This document shows positions 16,272-25,300 of a stretch of DNA of 64,000 nucleotides, piece by piece. Each line of letters opens with the position of its first letter. Positions within the stretch are counted from its first letter, which is position 1. A program made the translations under genes and the position numbers. The DNA is from Paractinoplanes toevensis (GTDB taxonomy: Bacteria > Actinomycetota > Actinomycetes > Mycobacteriales > Micromonosporaceae). A model generated the notes under the pieces. The model was not told where the DNA came from. It searched no databases and saw nothing but the letters and a program-made list of their open reading frames with translations. The stretch covers positions 1 through 64,000 of the forward strand of contig NZ_BOQN01000016.1 of the NCBI RefSeq assembly GCF_018332695.1, in the 5' to 3' direction.

Positions 16272-17555
16272 GAGGTGGTGCAAGGCGTTCCGGGCGTTGA
16301 TCTGCTGCGTCGTGGCGATCCGCTCGGAACGCCCTCGCCCTAGGAAGCTGACCGTCCAGTGCATCAGCGTGGTCACCTTGTTCTTGAACCCGATCAGGTA
16401 GAACAGGTGCACGCCGAGCCAGGCGAACCAGCCGAGCAGCCCGGAGAGATGCAGCTTGCCGACGTTCGCGACGGCCGAGAACCGCGAGATGGTCGCCATG
16501 TTGCCCTTGTCGAAGTACTTGAACGGCTTGGTCACCGGCTTCCCGGCCAGCCGTCCCTTGATCACCTGGGCGGCGTAACGGCCGCCCTGCATGGCGACCT
16601 GGGCGACGCCGGGCAGGTTCTGCGCGGCCATGTCACCGACCACGAAGATCTCGGGGTGGCCGGGGACGGTGCAGTCCGGCTCGACGACGATCCGGCCGGC
16701 CCGGTCGGTGGGTGCGCCGGTGCTCTCGGCGAGGCGCTGGGCCAGGCCCGGCGCCGCAACACCGGCAGCCCAGATCTTGGTGTACGCCTCCACGCGCTCG
16801 CCACCCGCGACGGTCACGCCGGACGCGTCGACGTCCACGACACGCGTTCCCAGCCGTACGTCGACATGCAGTTTCTTCAGGGTTTTCAAGGCGCTGACCG
16901 AGAGCGGCTCGTCGAACGCGGGCAGCACCCGGTCGACCGCATCCATCAGCACGATCTGGGTCCGGTCGAGGTCGGCGTGGTGGTACTGGCCCTTGAGCGA
17001 CCGCAGCGCCAGCTCGGCGATCTGCCCGGCCAGCTCCACGCCGGTCGGGCCGGCCCCGACGATGACGAAGGTCAGCCAGCGGTTCCGCTCCTCCGGGTCG
17101 TCGGCGAGTTCGGCCATCTCGAAGGCGTGGAAGATCCGGCTGCGCACCTCGAGCGCGTCGTCGATGTTCTTCAGCGAGGGCGCGTGCTCGGCGAACTTGT
17201 CGTTGCCGAAATACGAGTTCTGCGCGCCGGCCGCCACGATCAGCGAGTCGTACGGCACCCGCCGCACCCGCCCGTCGGCCCCGTTCACGACGACCTCGCG
17301 GGCCTCGACGTCGACGTCGGTGGCCCAGCCGAGCTGGATGTCGAGGTCGCGGCGGCCCTTGAAGATCTCCCGGATGGGCGGTGCGACCTCGCCCTCGGAC
17401 AGGATGCCGGTCGCGACCTGGTAGAGCAGCGGCTCGAACAGGTGGTAGGTGGTTCCGTTGATCAGGGTAACTTTCGCGGGCACGTGGCGCAGCGTCCTGG
17501 TGGCGAAGAGCCCACCGAACCCGGCGCCGACGACCACGACACGATGCTCAGTCAT
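16206..17555 (-). CDS. ndh: Type II NADH:quinone dehydrogenase
   Basis: 449 residues. Two Rossmann motifs: FAD-binding VVVGAGFGGLFATRTL at the N-terminus and NAD-binding FVIVGAGPTGVELAGQIAEL (~170). FVVGDMAAQ is the second FAD motif. A C-terminal hydrophobic/amphipathic region (GLLGWFAWLGVHLFYLIGFK) attaches it to the membrane. It oxidises NADH and reduces menaquinone without pumping protons. ATG 17555 starts right at the family N-terminus (TEHRVVVVGAG); no strong ribosome site is seen. The last ~25 residues (from LHHLSTDDHHRAAG) are read antisense through the universal-stress-protein remnant and are probably not ancestral. Confidence 0.92.
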   Translation of the reverse strand: MTEHRVVVVGAGFGGLFATRTLRHVPAKVTLINGTTYHLFEPLLYQVATGILSEGEVAPPIREIFKGRRDLDIQLGWATDVDVEAREVVVNGADGRVRRVPYDSLIVAAGAQNSYFGNDKFAEHAPSLKNIDDALEVRSRIFHAFEMAELADDPEERNRWLTFVIVGAGPTGVELAGQIAELALRSLKGQYHHADLDRTQIVLMDAVDRVLPAFDEPLSVSALKTLKKLHVDVRLGTRVVDVDASGVTVAGGERVEAYTKIWAAGVAAPGLAQRLAESTGAPTDRAGRIVVEPDCTVPGHPEIFVVGDMAAQNLPGVAQVAMQGGRYAAQVIKGRLAGKPVTKPFKYFDKGNMATISRFSAVANVGKLHLSGLLGWFAWLGVHLFYLIGFKNKVTTLMHWTVSFLGRGRSERIATTQQINARNALHHLSTDDHHRAAGAVQQLQNGRPE

Positions 17556-17633
17556 GCAATAAGGACAGGCCGGCCCACCGGTTCGTGACAACCACGTCCC
17601 GGGCTGTGACACAGCTCCCAGCCGGGGTGGCTC

Positions 17634-17670
17634 TTGTCACCGGCGATCGACGCTGGTAGACATCCGATGT
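17634..17670 (+). promoter_or_regulatory. Promoter and candidate GntR operator of the fuconate operon
   Basis: TTGTCA (17634-17639), 17-base spacer, TAGACA (17657-17662). Overlapping the -10 is the inverted repeat ACATC-C-GATGT (17660-17670). ACATCCGAT occurs again at 17723-17731 just before the ATG of the dehydratase. FadR-type GntR repressors usually bind short palindromes over the promoter, so the regulator at 20845-21531 is the natural candidate; this is inference. Confidence 0.5.
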
Positions 17671-17732
17671 ATGAGGCTGAAACAGCGCACTCCGATGCCC
17701 CGTACCGTGTCAATCGACGGATACATCCGATC

Positions 17733-19028
17733 ATGACGGGGTGGTCGAGCATCACAGCGGTCGACACCCATGACATCCGGTTCCCCACCTCGCGGGAGCT
17801 CGACGGGTCCGACGCGATGAACCCCGACCCCGACTACTCGGCCGCCTACGTCGTGCTGCGCACCGACGACCCGGACGGTCACGAGGGGCACGGGTTCGCG
17901 TTCACCATCGGGCGCGGCAACGACGTGCAGACCGCGGCGATCGGGGCGCTGCGGCCGTACCTGATCGGGCGGCCGGTCTCCGCGACCCTCGCCGACCTGG
18001 GCGGCCTGTGGCGGGAGCTCGTGCACGACTCGCAGCTGCGGTGGCTCGGGCCGGAGAAGGGCGTCATGCACATGGCGATCGGCGCGGTCGTCAACGCGCT
18101 GTGGGACCTGGCCGCGAAACGGGCCGGCCTGCCGCTGTGGCGCCTGCTGTCCCGCATGTCGCCGGAGGAACTCGTCGACCTGGTCGACTTCCGGTACCTG
18201 ACCGACGCGCTCACCCGGGACGAGGCGCTGGAGATCCTGCGGCAGGGTGTGCCGGGGCGCGCGGAACGCGAGGCCGAGATCCTGCGCGACGGCTACCCGG
18301 CCTACACGACCTCGCCGGGGTGGCTCGGCTACGACGACGACAAGCTGCGGCGGCTCTGCCGGGAAGCGGTCGACGACGGGTTCACGCAGATCAAGCTCAA
18401 GGTCGGGGCCGATCTCGACGACGACCGGCGGCGGCTGCGGATCGCCCGGGACGAGTGCGGCCCGGACATCCGCATCGCGGTCGACGCCAACCAGCGGTGG
18501 GACGTGCCCGACGCGATCGCCTGGGTCGGTGCGCTCAGCCCGTACGAAATCTGGTGGGTGGAGGAACCGACCAGCCCGGACGACGTCCTCGGCCATGCGG
18601 CGATCGCGAAAGCGATCGCGCCGATCCGGGTCGCCACCGGCGAACACGTGCAGAATCGCATCGTGTTCAAGCAACTGCTCCAGCTCGGCGGGCTCTCGTT
18701 CCTGCAGATCGACGCGGCGCGGGTCGCCGGGGTCAACGAGAACATCGCCATCCTGCTGCTCGCGGCGAAGTTCGGGGTGCCGGTCTGCCCGCACGCCGGT
18801 GGGGTCGGCCTGTGCGAGCTGGTCCAGCATCTGTCCATGTTCGACTACGTCGCGGTTTCCAGATCCCAGCAGGACCGCACCATCGAGTACGTCGATCACC
18901 TGCACGAACATTTCGCCGATCCGGCGGTCGTGCGCGGCGGGCGGTATCGGGCGCCGACCGCTCCCGGGTTCAGTTCCACCATGCTGCCGGCGTCTCTGGC
19001 CGCGTACTCGCACATCGAGCTGCCATGA
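17733..19028 (+). CDS. L-fuconate dehydratase (enolase superfamily)
   Basis: 431 residues. Family-specific N-terminus ([20 protein letters not shown] and [17 protein letters not shown]), [13 protein letters not shown], then the mandelate-racemase-type barrel: [11 protein letters not shown] (second Lys of KxK as base), [10 protein letters not shown] (first metal Asp), [11 protein letters not shown] (Glu), [11 protein letters not shown] (Glu), and [11 protein letters not shown] with the catalytic His. It dehydrates L-fuconate to 2-keto-3-deoxy-L-fuconate. ATG 17733 matches the family start; an in-frame upstream extension is non-homologous. Its stop overlaps the aldo/keto reductase start (ATGA). 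First gene of a four- or five-gene operon. Confidence 0.92.
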   Translation: MTGWSSITAVDTHDIRFPTSRELDGSDAMNPDPDYSAAYVVLRTDDPDGHEGHGFAFTIGRGNDVQTAAIGALRPYLIGRPVSATLADLGGLWRELVHDSQLRWLGPEKGVMHMAIGAVVNALWDLAAKRAGLPLWRLLSRMSPEELVDLVDFRYLTDALTRDEALEILRQGVPGRAEREAEILRDGYPAYTTSPGWLGYDDDKLRRLCREAVDDGFTQIKLKVGADLDDDRRRLRIARDECGPDIRIAVDANQRWDVPDAIAWVGALSPYEIWWVEEPTSPDDVLGHAAIAKAIAPIRVATGEHVQNRIVFKQLLQLGGLSFLQIDAARVAGVNENIAILLLAAKFGVPVCPHAGGVGLCELVQHLSMFDYVAVSRSQQDRTIEYVDHLHEHFADPAVVRGGRYRAPTAPGFSSTMLPASLAAYSHIELP

Positions 19029-19999
19029 CGCTTCCCTTCGGCCGGCTCGGGCTCGGGTGCGCGCAGCTCGGCAACCTCTATCAGGCGATCGATGACGACG
19101 AGGCCACCGCCACGGTCGAGGCCGCGTGGACGGCCGGCGTCCGATACTTCGACACCGCCCCGCACTACGGGCTCGGGCTCTCCGAGCGGCGGCTGGGCGC
19201 CGCCCTGCGAGAACACCACCGCGATGAGTACGTCGTGAGCACCAAGGTGGGCCGCCTCCTGGTGCCGAACCCCTCCCCCACCGGCCACGACGACGAGCTC
19301 TTCGACGTGCCGGACACGCTGCGGCGGGTGTGGGACTTCAGTGCCGACGGGGTCCGCCGGTCGCTCGCCGACAGCCTGGAGCGGCTCGGTCTGGACCGGG
19401 TCGACCTGGTGCTGATCCACGATCCGGAGGGGCACGCGGACGAGGCGCTGGACACCGCCTACCCGGCGCTCGAACGGCTGCGGGCCGACGGGGTGGTGCG
19501 CGCGATCGGGGTCGGCTCGATGGACGTCGGCGTGCTCACCCGCTTCGCCGCCGACACCGACATCGACGTGGTGATGTCAGCGGGCCGATACACCCTTCTG
19601 GACCAGCCGGCCCTCGACACGCTGCTGCCGCTGTGTTCGCGGCGGGGCATCACGGTGCTGAACGCGGCGGTGTTCAACGGCGGACTGCTCGCCGAGGACC
19701 GCCCGCACGGAACCCTCCGCTACAACTATCAGAACTCTCCCGACACGGTCCTGGAACTCGCTTCGGCCATGGCCGCCGTCTGCGAGCGGCACGGCACCAC
19801 GCTGCCGGCCGCCGCTCTGCATTTCGCCGCCGGCAATCCCGCCATCAGTACGGTCGTGGCCGGCGCCCAGGGCCCGGAGCAGGCGAGCCGGAACGCCGCC
19901 CTGGCCTTCGGACCGCCACCGCCGGCCGCCCTCTGGGCCGACCTGATCCGCAACGGCCTGCTGCGCCCGGACGCCCCGACCCCGCCCGGTGCCGCATGA
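19025..19999 (+). CDS. Aldo/keto reductase, probable L-fucose (galactose-type) dehydrogenase
   Basis: 324 residues, (beta/alpha)8 aldo/keto reductase. Catalytic tetrad positions are visible: Asp in [10 protein letters not shown], Tyr in HYG, Lys in VVSTKVGR, His in VLIHDPEG. The sequence style ([19 protein letters not shown] and LGLSERRLG) matches the D-threo-aldose/L-fucose 1-dehydrogenase branch. Between a fuconate dehydratase and a fuconolactonase, the best role is oxidation of L-fucose to its lactone with NAD(P). Start and stop both overlap neighbours by ATGA, indicating tight translational coupling. Confidence 0.85.
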   Translation: MTLPFGRLGLGCAQLGNLYQAIDDDEATATVEAAWTAGVRYFDTAPHYGLGLSERRLGAALREHHRDEYVVSTKVGRLLVPNPSPTGHDDELFDVPDTLRRVWDFSADGVRRSLADSLERLGLDRVDLVLIHDPEGHADEALDTAYPALERLRADGVVRAIGVGSMDVGVLTRFAADTDIDVVMSAGRYTLLDQPALDTLLPLCSRRGITVLNAAVFNGGLLAEDRPHGTLRYNYQNSPDTVLELASAMAAVCERHGTTLPAAALHFAAGNPAISTVVAGAQGPEQASRNAALAFGPPPPAALWADLIRNGLLRPDAPTPPGAA

Positions 20000-20835
20000 C
20001 CGCGCCGATCATCGACGCCCACCAGCACCTGTGGCGGGTGGACGACGGGTACACCTGGCTCGACGATCCGGCGCTGACCCCGATCCGGCGCACCTTCACC
20101 CCGGCCGACCTGCGCTCGCAGCTAGCGGCCAACGGCGTCGACCGCTCGATCCTGGTCGAGGGCGGCCGATGCGATCCCGGCGAGGCGGCCGTGCTGCTGA
20201 GCCACGCCGCCGCGACACCGGAGATCGCCGGGGTGGTCGCCTGGGCCGATCCCGAGGATCCCGCGCTGGCCGAGACGATCGCGGGCTATCGCCGATTGCC
20301 GGGCGGACACCTCCTGGTCGGGATCCGGTCCCAGGTCCAGTCCGAACCGGACCCGCTCTACCTGGACCGGCCGTCGGTCCGGCACGGCCTGCGGGTCGTC
20401 GGGTCGCTCGGGCTGGCCTTCGACCTGGTCATCCGGGCCGACCAGTTGCCCGCCGCGGCCCGGTGCGCGCGGGCGCTGCCGTCCGTCCGGTTCGCGCTGG
20501 ATCACCTGGGCAAGCCGCCGATCCGGTCCGGCGACATCACCCGCTGGGCGGCCGGCCTGGCCGAACTGGCCGCCTGCCCGAACGTGACGGCCAAGGTGTC
20601 CGGGCTGGTCACCGAGGCCGACTGGGAGTCGTGGACGGTCGGCGTGCTCAGCCCGTACATCAGCAAGGCCGTTGATCTTTTTGGGGTCGACCGGTTGATG
20701 TTCGGGTCGGACTGGCCGGTCTGCGAACTGGCCGGCGGCTACCGCAGGTGGGTGTCCGCGCTGCGCGAGTGCCTGCCCGACGGTGCGGTGTTCGGGCCGG
20801 TGGCGGCTCGCACCTACGATCTGGGCCGGGAGTAG
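19996..20835 (+). CDS. Amidohydrolase, probable L-fuconolactonase
   Basis: 279 residues of the amidohydrolase-2 (COG3618) family. The metal-binding HxH is in IIDAHQHLWRV at the N-terminus, a barrel His is in FALDHLGKPPI, and the terminal Asp is in LMFGSDWPVCELAGG. Family members hydrolyse sugar lactones such as L-fucono-1,5-lactone. Its ATG overlaps the reductase stop. With the dehydratase and reductase it gives three consecutive steps of the non-phosphorylating fucose route. Confidence 0.88.
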   Translation: MTAPIIDAHQHLWRVDDGYTWLDDPALTPIRRTFTPADLRSQLAANGVDRSILVEGGRCDPGEAAVLLSHAAATPEIAGVVAWADPEDPALAETIAGYRRLPGGHLLVGIRSQVQSEPDPLYLDRPSVRHGLRVVGSLGLAFDLVIRADQLPAAARCARALPSVRFALDHLGKPPIRSGDITRWAAGLAELAACPNVTAKVSGLVTEADWESWTVGVLSPYISKAVDLFGVDRLMFGSDWPVCELAGGYRRWVSALRECLPDGAVFGPVAARTYDLGRE

Positions 20836-20844
20836 GGAGACCGC

Positions 20845-21531
20845 GTGGCCGTCACCGACGAGGCGATCGAGAAGATCAAGGCGATGATCGTCGCCGGTGA
20901 GCTGCGGCCCGGCGACCGCCTGCCCCGGGAGGCCGACCTGGCCGAACGCCTCGGGCTGTCCCGCAATTCGCTGCGCGAGGCGGTGAAGGCGCTGTCGCTG
21001 ATCCGGGTGCTGGACGTGCGGCAGGGCGACGGCACCTTCGTCACCAGCCTCGCACCGCAACTGTTGCTGGACGCCCTGAACTTCATCGTCGACTTCCACC
21101 GCGACGACACGGTGCTGGAATTCTTCGAGGTGCGCCGCATCCTGGAACCGGCCGCGACGGCGCTGGCCGCCCAGCGCATGCCCGACGACCGGATCGAGGA
21201 GCTGCGCAAGGTCCTCACCAGCCTCCCCGAGGACGCCACGATCGACGAACTGGTCGCCAACGACCTGGAGTTCCACCACCGCATCGCCGCCGGCGCCGGC
21301 AACGGCCTGCTCTGCTCCCTGATCGACAGTCTGTCCGGCCCGACGACCAGGGCCCGCATCTGGCGCGGGCTCACCCAGGCGGGAGCGGTGGAGAAGACTC
21401 GCGAACAGCACGCCGCCATCCTCGACGCCGTCGCCAACCGGCGGCCCGAGCTGGCCCGCTCCTGGGCGACGGTGCACGTGGCCGGCGTCGAGGACTGGCT
21501 ACGCCTCGCCCTCCAGGCCGGCCGGCCGTGA
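20845..21531 (+). CDS. FadR-type GntR regulator (FCD domain)
   Basis: 228 residues. The N-terminal ~70 residues are the GntR winged helix (ELRPGDRLPREADLAERLGL, SRNSLREAVKALSLI, VRQGDGTFV). The C-terminal all-helical FCD domain has the metal-binding histidines in DLEFHHRIAAG, REQHAAILDAV and TVHVAGVEDW. It starts with GTG after GTAGGGAG, ten bases behind the lactonase, and is likely the autoregulated repressor of the fuconate operon, released by a pathway acid. The candidate operator is at 17660. Confidence 0.9.
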   Translation: MAVTDEAIEKIKAMIVAGELRPGDRLPREADLAERLGLSRNSLREAVKALSLIRVLDVRQGDGTFVTSLAPQLLLDALNFIVDFHRDDTVLEFFEVRRILEPAATALAAQRMPDDRIEELRKVLTSLPEDATIDELVANDLEFHHRIAAGAGNGLLCSLIDSLSGPTTRARIWRGLTQAGAVEKTREQHAAILDAVANRRPELARSWATVHVAGVEDWLRLALQAGRP

Positions 21532-22355
21532 CGCCGGCGCTGTACGTGGCGCACGACGACAGGCTGGTCATCGCGTCCCGGCTGCCGCTCGGGGTGGTCG
21601 GCGGGCGGGGGCTCTCGTTCCGCTGGGGCAGCGTCGTCGAGATCACCCCGGCGGACCGGCCCGGTGATCCCGGGCCGCTGACCGGCGTGCTCTACGGTCT
21701 CGGGTTCATCCTCGGCCTGGCCGGCGTGCTGCTGGTGGTGGGCGGTGCGCTCGGGGGCGGCCTGCTGGTCCTGGCCGGGATGGCCACCGGTGGTGGGCCG
21801 GCGCTGCACCGCTATCGGCAGCGGCCGGGCGTGATCTCGGCACCGCGCCTGTCCGGTGACCGCGAGCAGCACCATGTGCTCATCGACGAGCGGGACCGGA
21901 AGGTGTTCTCGGACGCCATCGACGTGTGCCAGCGAGCGTCGGAGACGTGGCCGGCGCTCGGGGCCCTCATCGACGTCCCGATCGCGGAGCGGCAGTTGGC
22001 GCACGCCCTCTTCGATCTGGCCGGAGCACTGGAGCGGCGGCAGGAACTGCGGGAGCTGCACGCCGAGCTGACCGAGCACGACGGCGCGTTCGAGCTGGCA
22101 GCGCGGACGATCCGGGCCACCGCGGCGCTGGCCGAGCTGGACGACGAGGTGAGCCGGCGCCTCGCGACATTGGACACGGTGGCGGTGGCCGGCGAGGAAC
22201 TGATCCGCGACCAGGAGATCGCCGCGCTGGCCCGGGAGGCCGACGAAACCCTGGCCCGGCTGACCTCGACCGGGCCGGCGAACGAGACGGACGCCGGGTC
22301 CGAACTCGCCGAGCGCACCGAGGCGGTGCTGCGCGCCTACCGCGAGCTGACCTGA
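21528..22355 (+). CDS. Membrane protein with coiled-coil-like domain, unknown
   Basis: 275 residues, not recognised. Residues ~55-85 form a glycine-rich hydrophobic hairpin (GVLYGLGFILGLAGVLLVVG and GALGGGLLVLAGMATGGG), likely two membrane passes. The remaining ~175 residues are Ala/Glu/Arg-rich and helical, probably coiled coil and cytoplasmic. GTG 21528 overlaps the GntR stop (GTGA), so it is cotranscribed with the fuconate operon, yet nothing in it suggests sugar metabolism. It is convergent with the WD40 gene with no base between the two stop codons and no terminator. Confidence 0.7.
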   Translation: MTPALYVAHDDRLVIASRLPLGVVGGRGLSFRWGSVVEITPADRPGDPGPLTGVLYGLGFILGLAGVLLVVGGALGGGLLVLAGMATGGGPALHRYRQRPGVISAPRLSGDREQHHVLIDERDRKVFSDAIDVCQRASETWPALGALIDVPIAERQLAHALFDLAGALERRQELRELHAELTEHDGAFELAARTIRATAALAELDDEVSRRLATLDTVAVAGEELIRDQEIAALAREADETLARLTSTGPANETDAGSELAERTEAVLRAYRELT

Positions 22356-25300
22356 TCAGAGCCGGTCGACGGTCAGGGTGAGCAGACCCTGATCCAGGCC
22401 GATCACCAGGTATCCGCCGATCCATCGGCACGTCCGGGCACGGTGGTGGACGTGAATGGTGCGCAGCCGGCGGCCGGTACGCGGATCCCACAGCCGGATC
22501 GTCCGGTCCAGGCTCGCGGACGCGAGGACCTGCCGGTCGCCGACAACGCCGGGCGCCAGACCGGTGACCTCGGCGGTGTGGCCGGAGAGCACCCGGATCG
22601 GGCGGCCGTCCGGTGGTTCCCACAGCCGGATCGTCCGGTCGGCGCCGGCGGAGATCAGCGTCGGCCGGCCGTCGACGGTTGCCGTGCTCAGCGCGTTCAC
22701 GGCGCTCTGGTGGCCGAGTCGTTCCCAGAGCAGCGTGCCGTCGGCGGCCCAGAACCGAACCACACCGCTCTTGTCGGCGGACGCCAGCGCCTCGGTCCCG
22801 TCCCGGTCGACCACCACGAGGGAGGTGACCCAGGCGCGGTGCCCGACGAGACGCCCGATCACCTCGGCATTGTGCGGGCGCCACAGGCGCACCGTCTCGT
22901 CGTCGCCGGCCGAGGCCACCACGAGGCCGCCGGTGGTCCGCAGGACGGCGACCGCGTTGACCGGCTCCAGGTGCTCGCGAAACTCACGGATCGGGCTCGG
23001 GTCGGCCGAGTCCCAGAGATGCACCATCGCGTCGGCACCCGCGGTCGCCAGCAGCGCGGGCTCTTCGTCCTCGATGACGCAGATCGCGTTCACCGGGCTG
23101 GCGCCGGCTCGCAGTTCCGTGCGGGCAGCGCCGGTCGTCAGGTCCCAGAGCCGTACGGCACCGTCGTTTCCGCCGGTCGCCACGAGCGGTCCCGCCTCTC
23201 CCGCGACGGCGCAGACGGCGCCGATCGAGCCGGGCAGCACGCTCTCGGCGAAGGCCTGGGGCCGCTCTCCAGCCGGATCCCACAGCCGCACGGTGCCGTC
23301 GTCGCCGGCGGTCGCGAGCATGTGCCGGCCGGGCAGCGGCAGTTCGCAGACGGCCCGGATCCAGCTGGCCTGGCCGCGCAGGACCTGTCGTTCGGTCCCG
23401 GTCTCGGTCTCCCACAGCCGGATCGTGCCGTCCTCGCCGGTCGATGCGAGGAGGTCGCCGTCGCGGGTCCGTACGGTGCACAGGTCGGTGATCGGTCCGC
23501 CGCCGGTGTCGAGGCAACGGACCGCCTCGCCGGCGACCGGGTCCCACAGGCGGACGGTTCCGTCGTAGCCGCCGGACGCGAGCAGCACTCGGCCGCCGGC
23601 CCGCAGGGCGTACAGGGTGGTCACCCATCCGTTGTGTCCGCGCAGGACACCTCGGCGAACGCCGTGGACGGGATCCCACAGGCGGATGTATCCGTCGTAA
23701 CCGGTCGACGCGATCAGCCCGTACGGCCCGACCGGGACGTGGGTGACCGCGGTGACCCAGCCGGAGTGGCCGGTCAGGGTGTGCAGCAGGGTGCCACCGG
23801 TCACGTCCCACACCCGCACCGTCCGGTCGTCGCCCGCCGAGACCAGCAGATCGCCGCCGGGGCCCATCGGAACGGCGCAGATGTTGCGGACCCAGTCGTG
23901 GTGTCCGGTGAAACTGTGCAGCTGAACGCCGGATCTGGGATCCCAGATGCCGATCGTGCCGTCGTGGCCGGCGGTGGCGAGCAGCGTGCGGCCGCCTGCG
24001 ACGACCGCGCAGACGCCGCGGATGCAGTCGTCGTGGCAGCTGAACACGCGGACGGTCTGGTTGGTGAGCGGATCCCAGAGGCGTACGGTGCCGTCCTCGC
24101 CGGCCGAGGCGAGCAGGTTTCGCCCGTCGACCGCGATCGGACACACGTCGTAGACGCCGAGCGAGTGCCCCTCGAAGACGGTGCGTTCCAGCCGGGGCGG
24201 AGTGTGTGCCCATCGGGCCTGATACGGCCCTGTGGAGGCGTCGATGCCGGCACTCAGGCCGTCGATCCGGTCGACCACCGAGAACATCGCGGCCCGTTCG
24301 GCCGGTTCCGCGCCCACCGCCCGCGGCGTCCGCTGGAGAAGTAGCCGGCGGGCCCGTCCGGATGCGGTCCGGGCGGTGTCGGCGACCGGTAGCAGCCGGT
24401 CGAGGTGAGCGTGCAGCAGATAGCCGTCGTCGTTGAGCAGATCGTCGACCGCGCCGACCCGGGCGGCGTGCGGGGAGAGGGAGCGCAGCAGGTAGTCGGG
24501 TGCCGCGCCCCAGCCGACGCTCCGGCCATGCTGGATCCAGGCGGTCACCAGTCGTTGCTCGTCCGTCTCGCGACGGCCGAGCTCCCGGCGGTGCGCGAGC
24601 AGGGCGTCGTTGAGGGCCTGATGGAAGAGCCGGTACGTCGGGCGGGCCGGGTCACCGGTCTCTACCAGGAAGTTGGCGGCCGATGAACGCGCGAAGTCGT
24701 CCAGCTGCTCGCCGGTGACGAGGACGCCGAGCGCCTGGATCGCCCCCTGCCACAGCGAGATGGGCAGTCCCGGTGTCTCGGCGTAGGCGAGCGCGGTCAG
24801 CACGAGCCGGGCCGGTGCGGTGCCGGCGTCGGGAAGGTACTGAAGGTAGTCGTTGAGCGTGTCGCCGACGGTCGGCGTGAACGAGACGTGCCGGGGGTCG
24901 GCCGGCTCCAGGTCGCGCAGGGCACGGGTGCGGGCCACCAGGCCGGCAATGAGGAAGTTCCGGTCGGCGAGGGCGGCGATGCTCGCGGCCACCGGTGCGG
25001 CGACGGCCGGATCCGAGTACGCCCCGGGACCGCGCGGCCCGCCGAGCTGGAGCGTCGCCTGTGCGTAGTCGGCAAGGTCCTCCGGCGAGAAGAACTCCGG
25101 CGAGTCCAGGTCGATAGTGCTCGCGTCCGATCCGAAGGTTCCGAGCAGGTCACCGAGATCGTCCGTACGCCGGGTGCCGACGACGACCTGCACGCCCAGG
25201 GTGGCACAGGTGCGGGCGAGCGGGACCAGGACGTCGTCGATCAGGGCGCGGGTCTGGTCGGGACCGGCGGCCTCGTCGAGGGCGTCGACCACGAGGTTGA

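Noticed and set aside
23150-24150. Tandem repeats resembling a CRISPR or DNA satellite at ~130-base period
   Set aside because: The period is that of WD40 codons (about 43 residues); repeats are coding, imperfect and have no spacer structure.
22443-24344. Long + strand frame opposite the WD40 repeats
   Set aside because: Repetitive only because the opposite strand encodes WD repeats; no motif of its own.
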